From the NCBI GenBank assembly GCA_025356865.1, contig JANXQJ010000037.1, positions 1-36,377 of the forward strand: a stretch of DNA of 36,377 nucleotides. Direction: 5' to 3'. Source of the stretch: Deltaproteobacteria bacterium (GTDB lineage Bacteria > Desulfobacterota > Deferrimicrobia > Deferrimicrobiales > Deferrimicrobiaceae). The notes under the pieces were generated by a model that was not told where the DNA came from, ran no database searches, and worked only from the letters and a program-made list of their open reading frames with translations. The translations under genes were made by a program, and so were the position numbers. Positions 1 to 7,412 of the stretch are shown here, piece after piece. Each line of letters starts with the position of its first letter. The stretch's first letter is position 1.

Positions 1-588
1 TTCAAGCCGGTCGGCGTCTCCCGCCGCCTCGTGATCCGCCCCTCTTGGGAATCCTACGAAGCGCAAAGCGGCGAGACGATCCTCATCATCGATCCCGGCC
101 AGGCGTTCGGCACCGGGACGCACGAGACCACGCAGATGTGCCTCCAGATCATCGACGACCTCTATGCGTCCGAACCGCACCCGCGCCACGTGCTCGACGT
201 CGGCACCGGCACCGGCATCCTCGGGATCGCGACCGCGAAACTGGGCGCCACCGAGGTGCTCGGCCTCGACAACGACCCGCTCGCCGTCGAGGTGTGCAAC
301 GAAAACGCATCGGTGAACGGTGTCGCGAACATCTTCCGCGCCACGGACACGCCGGTCGAAAAGGCGGTCGGCACGTTCGACCTCGTCATCGCCAACATCA
401 TCGCCGAGATCCTGACCGACATGAAAGGCTCGCTCCTCGCCCGCCTGGCGCCCGGCGGCCGGATCCTGCTCTCCGGCATCCTCGACGAAAAGGCCGGCTG
501 GGTCCGCGAAGAGTTCGAGGCCGAAGGGGCGAAGCTGATCGAGGAACGGCGCTCCGGACAGTGGGCGGCGCTCCTCCTCTCGAGATAA
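1..588 (+). CDS. prmA: Ribosomal protein L11 methyltransferase, 5'-truncated by the window edge
   Basis: Frame open from base 1 (FKPVGVSRRLVIRPSWE...); IDPGQAFGTGTHETTQMCL and DVGTGTGILGIA SAM-binding motifs; NIIAEIL motif. Confidence 0.95.
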   Translation, partial: FKPVGVSRRLVIRPSWESYEAQSGETILIIDPGQAFGTGTHETTQMCLQIIDDLYASEPHPRHVLDVGTGTGILGIATAKLGATEVLGLDNDPLAVEVCNENASVNGVANIFRATDTPVEKAVGTFDLVIANIIAEILTDMKGSLLARLAPGGRILLSGILDEKAGWVREEFEAEGAKLIEERRSGQWAALLLSR

Positions 589-605
589 CCTCCGGGACCC
601 CGCCC

Positions 606-1340
606 GTGCCCACCTTTTTCGTCGACCGGAAAAACATCTCCGAGGACACCGCGATCCTGACCGGAACCGAAGCGGGGCACATGCTCAAGTCGCTCCGGCT
701 CCGCGCGGGCGACGAGTTCCAATCCTTCGACGAAGACGGCACCCGCTACCGGATGCGGATACTCGAAGCGACCTCCGGCTCGATCCGGGCCGGGATCCTC
801 GAAACCTCGCCCCCGGAAGCAGGCCCAGCCGTTCCCGTGACGCTGATGGTCGGCATGCCCAAGGCCGACAAGATGGACTTCATCCTCGAGAAGGCGACCG
901 AGCTGGGCTGCTCCCGCGTCGTCGTCTTCCGCTCGTCCCGCACGATCCCCCGCCTCGACGCCCAGGACGCCAAAAAACGGATGCTGCGCTGGGAGCGTGT
1001 CGCCTTTGCGGCCGCCAAGCAGTGCGGTTCCGGGCGCGTTCCGCAAATCGAGGGGATTCTTCCCTACGCCGAAGCGCTCCGGATCGGATCGGAGTGCGAC
1101 GGACGCGTCGTCTTCTACGAAGGCGTCGGATCGTTCGGGCTCAAGAAGGTGCTCGGCGGCATGCGCGCGCCGAAGCGCGTCGCGCTGCTGGTCGGCCCCG
1201 AGGGCGGATTTTCGGAAGACGAGGTGCGGGAAGCGGAGAGCGCCGGATTCGTCCGGGCCGGGCTCGGTTCCCGGATCCTGCGCGTCGAGACCGCCGCCGT
1301 CGCGGTGCTGGGCATGGTAACATACGAGTTCGAAAACTAG
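606..1340 (+). CDS. rsmE: 16S rRNA (uracil1498-N3)-methyltransferase RsmE
   Basis: GTG start at 606; VPTFFVDRKN..., MVGMPKADKMDFILEKATELG, LLVGPEGGFSEDEV, LGSRILRVETAAVAVL are RsmE/SPOUT hallmarks. Confidence 0.95.
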   Translation: MPTFFVDRKNISEDTAILTGTEAGHMLKSLRLRAGDEFQSFDEDGTRYRMRILEATSGSIRAGILETSPPEAGPAVPVTLMVGMPKADKMDFILEKATELGCSRVVVFRSSRTIPRLDAQDAKKRMLRWERVAFAAAKQCGSGRVPQIEGILPYAEALRIGSECDGRVVFYEGVGSFGLKKVLGGMRAPKRVALLVGPEGGFSEDEVREAESAGFVRAGLGSRILRVETAAVAVLGMVTYEFEN

Positions 1341-1519
1341 GCCCGCAGTTCCCGCCACGATCCGTAGCGAGGTGGTGGAGACGGGCGTAGTTGCAAGACG
1401 CACGACGGGCGGACGACGCAGGCGTAGTTGAAACTACGTCGAGGAGACCGACCGAGAGCAACGCAGCAAATATGCCTGTATCCGGCGCCGTAGCAGGAAG
1501 GTGGCGGGAACTGCGGGCC
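1340..1519. repeat. Structured intergenic repeat, copy 1 (19-bp perfect terminal inverted repeats 1340-1358/1501-1519)
   Basis: GGCCCGCAGTTCCCGCCAC ... GTGGCGGGAACTGCGGGCC; internal hairpin CGTAGT-TGAA-ACTACG at 1423-1438; about 76/95 identities (hand count, ungapped) with 36283-36377. Confidence 0.85.
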
Positions 1520-1539
1520 CAATGAAGGGCGAAATCGCC

Positions 1540-2232
1540 ATGCACCAAAACGGCTACGCGGGGTTCTGGGTCAGGGCTGCCGCGCGCATCATCGACATCT
1601 TCGCCATCCTGGTGGTCTACTGGCTTTTCTATCTCGCCAACAAGCTGGGGGCCGCAATCGGATTCCTTCCGCCGCTCCCCGTCGAGCAGTCGACCTCGGG
1701 AGAAGGGTTCGCCTCCATCATCAACATCATCCGCGGCCTCTTCGTCCTCGGGTTCATCCCCTTCTATTTCGTCTGGCTTCACGGCACCTACGGACAGACC
1801 TTCGGCAAGATGGCGATGGGCGTCAAGGTCGTCAACCTCGACGGTTCCCGGCTGAACTACTGGCAGGCATTCCGGCGCTGGATGGTCGAGATCGTCTTCG
1901 GTTCCGTGCTCGGGGCCTTCCTGCTCGTGACGCTCGGGCTCCTGTGGATGATCCTCAACTTCGTCCTGGGGAAAATCGCCTCCTTCATTTCCATCGTCCG
2001 GTACCTGCAGGACGCCTTCGAGTGGGTCATCGGGCTCGCAATCATCCTGCTCGCCCCCATCCCGATCGCCATCATGTACGCGCCGGCGGCGTTCGACCTC
2101 CGGAAGCAGGGGTTGCACGACCGGATCTGCCACACCCTGGTCGTCCGCCACGAACGATCCCTGGCCGGTCCGATCCCGACCACCGAATCGGCCCACGCTC
2201 TGCTTGACAAGGACACTGAGGGCACCCTATAA
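1540..2232 (+). CDS. RDD family membrane protein (alternative start 1522)
   Basis: GFWVRAAARIIDIFAILVVYW RDD N-terminus; GQTFGKMAMGVKVV; several hydrophobic helices; C-terminal DLRKQGLHDRICHTLVV. Confidence 0.9.
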   Translation: MHQNGYAGFWVRAAARIIDIFAILVVYWLFYLANKLGAAIGFLPPLPVEQSTSGEGFASIINIIRGLFVLGFIPFYFVWLHGTYGQTFGKMAMGVKVVNLDGSRLNYWQAFRRWMVEIVFGSVLGAFLLVTLGLLWMILNFVLGKIASFISIVRYLQDAFEWVIGLAIILLAPIPIAIMYAPAAFDLRKQGLHDRICHTLVVRHERSLAGPIPTTESAHALLDKDTEGTL

Positions 2233-2233
2233 T
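2204..2233 (+). promoter_or_regulatory. Consensus sigma-70 promoter of tRNA-Phe (TTGACA 2204-2209, 18 nt, TATAAT 2228-2233)
   Basis: Both hexamers are exact consensus, 18-nt spacer, 18 nt upstream of the tRNA 5' end. Confidence 0.9.
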
Positions 2234-2251
2234 CCTAAATTCTTCGCAGGT

Positions 2252-2327
<76 letters not shown>

Positions 2328-2339
2328 TTGACTTCACAA

Positions 2340-2374
2340 GGGATTCCCGGCAATAACCGGGAGTCCCTTTTTTT
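2340..2374 (+). terminator. Rho-independent terminator after tRNA-Phe
   Basis: GGGATTCCCGG-CAATAA-CCGGGAGTCCC followed by TTTTTTT. Confidence 0.95.
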
Positions 2375-2403
2375 GCGCCGGATCCGATGCCATGCTTCAG
2401 CAT

Positions 2404-2431
2404 TAAAGTTTGCCGCTCCGCAGGCCGATAA
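2404..2431 (+). promoter_or_regulatory. Putative sigma-28 (FliA) promoter upstream of the MCP
   Basis: TAAAGTTT (2404-2411), 12 nt, GCCGATAA (2424-2431); matches the FliA consensus TAAAGTTT-N11-GCCGATAA except for one extra spacer base. Confidence 0.75.
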
Positions 2432-2475
2432 ATCGAGAAGGGTGAAATCAGATCGACTGGCAAAGGGGTGACGAC

Positions 2476-4089
2476 TTGCCGCAGATAAAACGATACTGGA
2501 ACCGGCTTGCGACCCGGCAGATGGCGGCCTCCGCTTCCCTGATCGTGGCCATCACCATCTTCCTTTCCCTTTTCACCTACGACCAGGCGCAAAAAACGCT
2601 CGTAGAGTCCATTCGGGACCGCGGGCGCACCCTGCTGACCGCGTTCGACGCCGACGCGTCCGACAAGATCGCCGAGGGCGACCGGGCCTATCTCTCCAAA
2701 TACCTGCAGGACCTGAGCTGGCGAGACCCCTCCGTTTCGTACGCGCTCGTCATCAGCGCCGACAACGTCGTGATCGCCCACACCGAAAAGGGGTTGGATG
2801 GAACCGCGTGGCGCCTCCCCAAGGGGGGGTCCAAGGGGACGATGAAGATCATCGAGCGGGTCGTTCCCTGGAAGAAGGGCTTCGTCCTCGAATTCACGAC
2901 GCTCCTCGAAGAGGACGGCAAGCGGCTGGGCGCGCTCCAGCTCGGCATCGACTACACCAAGGCGGCGGCCAGTCTCGGGGCGCTCGCCCGCAAGATCGCG
3001 CTGGCCGGCTTCGTCATGCTCGCCATAGCGTTGCTGATCGCCTCCAAGATGGCACGCCGGATCACGTCCGGGTTATCGCGGCTCTCGGCAACGGCCCGCA
3101 GGATCGCCGACGGCGACCTGACCGTCGAAGTGCTCGAATCCGGCGACAAGATCGAGGAGATCAAGGAACTGGCGCATGCGTTCAACGCCATGACCGGCGG
3201 CCTCCGGGGAATCCTCGACCGGATCGGGCAGAGCAGCAGCCGCCTGGGGTCCTTCGGCGACGACGTGGCGCGGATCATCCGGGACCAGGCCGAGAACACC
3301 TCCCAGCAGGCCACCTCGGTCTCCGAGATCACGGCGACCATGGAAGAGTTGTCCCGGACCTCCCACCAGATCGCCCGGAACGCCGAAGAGGTCATGAAGA
3401 CGGCCACGGACTCGGTCGACGTGGCGCAGGCGGGCACGGAACTCGGGAAAGCGGGCGTTGCGGCCACCGAGAAGCTCAGGAACAAGATCCTCAACATTTC
3501 ATCCAAGACTTCGCTTCTGAACGAGAAGTCGACCGAGATCGAGAAGGTCGTGGGAATGATCAAGGAGATCGCCGGCGAGATCCACCTGCTGGCGCTGAAC
3601 GCGGCCATCGAGTCCGCTGCCGCAGGCGAGCACGGGCGCCGTTTCGCCGTCGTGGCTTCCGAGGTCAGGCGCCTGGCCGAGAAGACGCGGGAATCGACCG
3701 AGATGATCCGGTCGACCGTCACCGAGATCCAGACCGCGTCCCGCGATTCCGCCAAGGTCACCCAGGAGGGGATCCGGGAGATGGAGGACTGGGAGCAGAC
3801 GGTCCAGGCAATCTCCTCGGCGTTCGAGGAAATCATCCGGCGGATCGAGACCACGTCGGAGGTCAGTTCGCAGATCTCGATGGCGACGAACCAGCAGACC
3901 AGCGCCAACGAGCAGGTGGTGCTGTCGATGCACCACGTGGCCGAAACGGCGCAGGCGTCGGTCGAGGGGATGAATGGACTGGCCGCCTCTTCGGGCGAAT
4001 TGTCCCAGTTGATCGAAGGGTTGTGCCAGGAAGCAGCGGCGTTCCGGCAAAAGGCGGATCAGGCCGGACCGGTCTCGACCAGGAAATAG
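2476..4089 (+). CDS. Methyl-accepting chemotaxis protein (two TM helices, periplasmic sensor region, HAMP, MCP signalling domain)
   Basis: TTG start with AAAGGGGT SD; TM1 SLIVAITIFLSLFTY; TM2 + HAMP SGLSRLSATARRIADGDLTVEV; hairpin-tip LLALNAAIESAAAGEHGRRFAVVASEVRRLAEKT. Confidence 0.93.
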   Translation: MPQIKRYWNRLATRQMAASASLIVAITIFLSLFTYDQAQKTLVESIRDRGRTLLTAFDADASDKIAEGDRAYLSKYLQDLSWRDPSVSYALVISADNVVIAHTEKGLDGTAWRLPKGGSKGTMKIIERVVPWKKGFVLEFTTLLEEDGKRLGALQLGIDYTKAAASLGALARKIALAGFVMLAIALLIASKMARRITSGLSRLSATARRIADGDLTVEVLESGDKIEEIKELAHAFNAMTGGLRGILDRIGQSSSRLGSFGDDVARIIRDQAENTSQQATSVSEITATMEELSRTSHQIARNAEEVMKTATDSVDVAQAGTELGKAGVAATEKLRNKILNISSKTSLLNEKSTEIEKVVGMIKEIAGEIHLLALNAAIESAAAGEHGRRFAVVASEVRRLAEKTRESTEMIRSTVTEIQTASRDSAKVTQEGIREMEDWEQTVQAISSAFEEIIRRIETTSEVSSQISMATNQQTSANEQVVLSMHHVAETAQASVEGMNGLAASSGELSQLIEGLCQEAAAFRQKADQAGPVSTRK

Positions 4090-4111
4090 GATCTCCCCGA
4101 CCCGGCCCGGG

Positions 4112-4675
4112 TCAGCGGTATTTCGAAATGTGCCTTGCGATCTCTCCGGCCGCTTTGGCCATTTCGGCAACAGCGCGTTCCGGGTCGCGGTCGAGACCGC
4201 TCTCGGCGCGCACCATCAGTTCCTGGCACGCCTTGCGGTCATCGCGCAACCGGGCGACGAACGCGTTGAATACGTCGGCGAGTATCGCCGCCTGGTCGCC
4301 ATCCCTGAAGAATACGGCGCGGATCGGTTCGCCCGAGATGAAGTTGTCGACGACGCGGTCCATGCGGTAGAGCGGACCCGCCACCTTGTGGATGGCGTAG
4401 ACGCACAACACCACCGTGACGATGCAGACGACCAGCGCATAGACCAGGACCGGAAGCCCGACGATCGGCAGCAGCAGCCACGGCTGGGTGAGGTTCTGCA
4501 GGGCGGCGTAGGCGGAGCCGTAGCCGCCCTCGAGCGGCCGGGAGAAGAGCAGGTACAGGGCACCGAACACGAGTGAGAGCCCCAGCCCGACGGTCAGTGC
4601 CAGCTTGACCAGGAAACGGGTGCCGTATCCCCCTTCGGTGATCCGGACCTTTGCGTTGCCGGCTTCGGCACTCAT
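4112..4675 (-). CDS. Short membrane protein with HAMP-like region, no output domain
   Basis: Two TM segments; AIHKVAGPLYRMDRVVDNFISGEPI is HAMP-like; ATGA overlap with the upstream gene. Confidence 0.75.
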   Translation of the reverse strand: MSAEAGNAKVRITEGGYGTRFLVKLALTVGLGLSLVFGALYLLFSRPLEGGYGSAYAALQNLTQPWLLLPIVGLPVLVYALVVCIVTVVLCVYAIHKVAGPLYRMDRVVDNFISGEPIRAVFFRDGDQAAILADVFNAFVARLRDDRKACQELMVRAESGLDRDPERAVAEMAKAAGEIARHISKYR

Positions 4676-5226
4676 GGCGCCAACCTCCCCAGTTTTTCTT
4701 TCAGCGCATCCCACCGGCTCCGGAATTCGGCATCGGCCAGTTTGCCCGATTCGAGCGCGGCCGCGTCGGCGCGGATTTCGTTGACGAGCACGAGCGTCTT
4801 GCCCCGGATCCCGTCCAGCCGGTCACCGAAGACACCGACCTCGGCGGGCCCGGGCGCCGCGGTCGGCGTCGACAGGTCGCCTTCGGCCGACTTGAGCAGT
4901 ATCTCGACCAGCCGGAGAATGCCCGCGTGTATCCGCCGAAGCAGCACGGCGAACAGGATGGACGTCGCGACAAGGAGCCCCCCCGCCATCACGAGCAGGT
5001 CGCGGACGATGACCTTGTAGACGAGCTGGAACGGCGTCAGGTCGTTCGCGAAATGGCCCTGGCTCGTCGCCTCCCGCAGCACGAGCTGGGCGTCCCGAAA
5101 GATCTGGAACGCGAGCAGCGCGCCGCCCAGCAGGATAATCGCGCAGAAAAGCATCGCGACCCGAAGCTGGAAGCGCGGGTTGATGAGGATGATCCGTCGC
5201 ATGTTGTACTGAGGCATGGTGTTCAT
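4672..5226 (-). CDS. Short membrane protein with HAMP-like region, no output domain
   Basis: Two TM segments (VAMLFCAIILLGGALLAF; LLVMAGGLLVATSILFAVLL) then RRIHAGILRLVEILLKSAEGDLST; ATGA overlaps at both ends. Confidence 0.75.
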   Translation of the reverse strand: MNTMPQYNMRRIILINPRFQLRVAMLFCAIILLGGALLAFQIFRDAQLVLREATSQGHFANDLTPFQLVYKVIVRDLLVMAGGLLVATSILFAVLLRRIHAGILRLVEILLKSAEGDLSTPTAAPGPAEVGVFGDRLDGIRGKTLVLVNEIRADAAALESGKLADAEFRSRWDALKEKLGRLAP

Positions 5227-5741
5227 ATTTTTTTGTGGCACCCGTCGCACAGCGCCGCGATCCCGAGGTTCTTGGGATCGGTGCGCCGCAGGTAGAAGGT
5301 TTTATAATAGCGGCCCGCGATGCTGCTCTCGGGCTGCTGGGTCGGCCAGGACTTGTCCTGGGAAAGATACGCCTTCTTGTGGGCAAAGTGGCAGGTGAGA
5401 CACATCATCTTCCCGTCGTCGTTCATCGGAAACTCGTCGGGGACGACCATCTTGCGGCCGTACTTGGCGGCAGGCCGCGAACCCACGGGATGGGTCCGGC
5501 CCAGGTGCTCCTTCGCATGGCAATCGTAGCACAGGGTGTCGGCATCGGCCGCGAAGCGGTCGGCCTCGAACCGGGATCCCGAGTAGACGTGGCAGCGAGG
5601 GCAGAGGTCGGAGCGCTGGAAAGAGGTGTGGGGGTTGGCCCGGGGAAATTCGTCTGCGGCGATCAAAATGAGTGCAGCCAGCCCCAGGAGCGCCAGCGCC
5701 GGGAACAGGTTCCTTTTCACCCGCCTGAGTATCGCAATCAT
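5223..5741 (-). CDS. Tetraheme c-type cytochrome, N-terminally anchored
   Basis: Four CXXCH motifs (CPRCH, CYDCH, CLTCH, CDGCH); N-terminal hydrophobic segment LFPALALLGLAALILIAA. Confidence 0.88.
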   Translation of the reverse strand: MIAILRRVKRNLFPALALLGLAALILIAADEFPRANPHTSFQRSDLCPRCHVYSGSRFEADRFAADADTLCYDCHAKEHLGRTHPVGSRPAAKYGRKMVVPDEFPMNDDGKMMCLTCHFAHKKAYLSQDKSWPTQQPESSIAGRYYKTFYLRRTDPKNLGIAALCDGCHKKI

Positions 5742-5859
5742 CGATTCCTTTATACATTTTTTGGGGGGCAAATAAAACACCGCTTTTTCCGGTTTGCCGG
5801 CGGCTCCGTCTGGTGTACTCTTTCGAGGAGTGGGGAGACATCGGAGGAACACGATCGAC

Positions 5860-7404
5860 ATGCCGTCCAAGCGCCTCATCTTAACCTTTCTTCTCCTCCT
5901 GTCCGCGCCTCCCGTATTGGCGGGCATCGACAATTCACACCACGACATCCGCCATTACCTGCCCGACAAGGACGCCTGCCTCGTCTGCCACGCCCGGAAA
6001 GACAGCAATTACTACGGGATGCTCGAGAACGACCTGGGCACCTTTGGCGGACAGTGCATTTTCCTGTGCCACTCGGGGAAAGGGATCCTCGCCGAAACCG
6101 AAACGCTGGTCCCCAAGTCCGGCCCCAGCGTCAACATGACGGATTACAGCACCACGCAGACGCCCGACTACACCTCCGTCTTCTTCACGCGTTCACACGG
6201 CCGGTGGCCCGAAAACCTCAAGAGCGGCAGCGGGCGCCCGGCGCCCTGGCCCCCGGCAGGCCTCAGCTGGCCCGCCGTCGCCGCGGGGACGCCGCTCGAG
6301 TGCACCTCCTGCCACTCGGTCCACGACAACAGCTACCCGCCGTTCCTCCTTTCCCCGCTGGCCGCCGAATATCCAGCCCTCGACGGCTTCTGCGACAAGT
6401 GCCACGTCGAGCGGGCGACCGGGAACATGAGCTCCGCTCCCGACGGCAACCATCCGGTCGATTTCATCGTCGACAACGCGATTGCCGCAGTGCGGTCCGA
6501 GAACGGGCGCCGCCCCAGGCGCATCCGGATCCAGACTTACGGCCGCGAGGACGGAACCGGCACCGTCAACGTGTTCGACGTCCCGACCCCGGCCCCGAAA
6601 TCGCTCAACGACAAGAACGTCTCCTGGGATATGGGAGGACATCTGGGTTCAGGTCGCAACGAGGCCATGTCGGCCTGGACGCCCCGGGGAGGGCGCCAGC
6701 AGATGGGCTGCTACACCTGCCACGCCGCCCACCGCCCCAATCTCAACGGCGAGCGGAACCTCAACGTCGTCAAGACCATCGACGCCGACGGCGGCTGGAA
6801 CCCGATCTGCGTGGGCTGCCACGGGGCGGCCATCTCCCTCAAGGGAGACCGCGAAGAGTGGAACGTGGGGATGACCCCGTGGGGGCACCCGTCGGGCGCC
6901 AATACCGCCAGGGACAAGAACGAGCAGTACACGACGTCGGCCGGCAACTTCAAGTTCAAGATTGCGCAGATCAGCTACCTCAGCCGCCAGGCGGGCAACC
7001 AGTTCGGCACCAACGGAGAACTGCTCTGCACGACCTGCCACCGGGTCCATTTCGGCGTCGCAGGCAGCAAGGGGCTGGTGGACATCGGTCAGCGCGGCAA
7101 GTCGATCTGCAAGAAGTGTCACAACGGCATCGGCATCCCGAACGAGACCGACTGGTCCAAGGGCGGCACCGTAGCGACCGGACACAACCAGGTCAACTCG
7201 CACCATGTGACGACGCCCGCCCCGGTCAAGATTTCCTCATCGACCACCAACGAGCCCCACCTGAAGACCAACGAGACGCCGCCGACCAAACTCCACATCC
7301 AGATGCCGACATGGGCCAATCCGACGACCGGCCTCGGGGATCTCACGACCAGCATGGACTGCCCCGATTGCCACGTCTTCGGCGGCACCGCCCACAACTG
7401 GTGA
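5860..7404 (+). CDS. Multiheme c-type cytochrome (eight CXXCH plus one CX3CH)
   Basis: Signal peptide MPSKRLILTFLLLLSAPPVLA; CLVCH, CIFLCH, CTSCH, CDKCH, CYTCH, CVGCH, CTTCH, CKKCH, CPDCH. Confidence 0.92.
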   Translation: MPSKRLILTFLLLLSAPPVLAGIDNSHHDIRHYLPDKDACLVCHARKDSNYYGMLENDLGTFGGQCIFLCHSGKGILAETETLVPKSGPSVNMTDYSTTQTPDYTSVFFTRSHGRWPENLKSGSGRPAPWPPAGLSWPAVAAGTPLECTSCHSVHDNSYPPFLLSPLAAEYPALDGFCDKCHVERATGNMSSAPDGNHPVDFIVDNAIAAVRSENGRRPRRIRIQTYGREDGTGTVNVFDVPTPAPKSLNDKNVSWDMGGHLGSGRNEAMSAWTPRGGRQQMGCYTCHAAHRPNLNGERNLNVVKTIDADGGWNPICVGCHGAAISLKGDREEWNVGMTPWGHPSGANTARDKNEQYTTSAGNFKFKIAQISYLSRQAGNQFGTNGELLCTTCHRVHFGVAGSKGLVDIGQRGKSICKKCHNGIGIPNETDWSKGGTVATGHNQVNSHHVTTPAPVKISSSTTNEPHLKTNETPPTKLHIQMPTWANPTTGLGDLTTSMDCPDCHVFGGTAHNW

Positions 7405-7412
7405 GAAACCCG

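Noticed and set aside
1337-1522. 61-aa minus-strand ORF inside the structured repeat
   Set aside because: Entirely within the inverted-repeat element; no SD or domain support.
2821-2828. Short G-run in the MCP gene as a phase-variable tract
   Set aside because: Only 7 Gs in a conserved chemoreceptor gene; too short to argue for slippage.
5235-7412. 1286-aa ORF (5235-9095) suggesting a giant protein
   Set aside because: Only the part from about 7413 has a signal peptide and domain-like sequence; the upstream part is low-complexity Arg/Pro/Gly-rich shadow of the two cytochrome genes in other frames.
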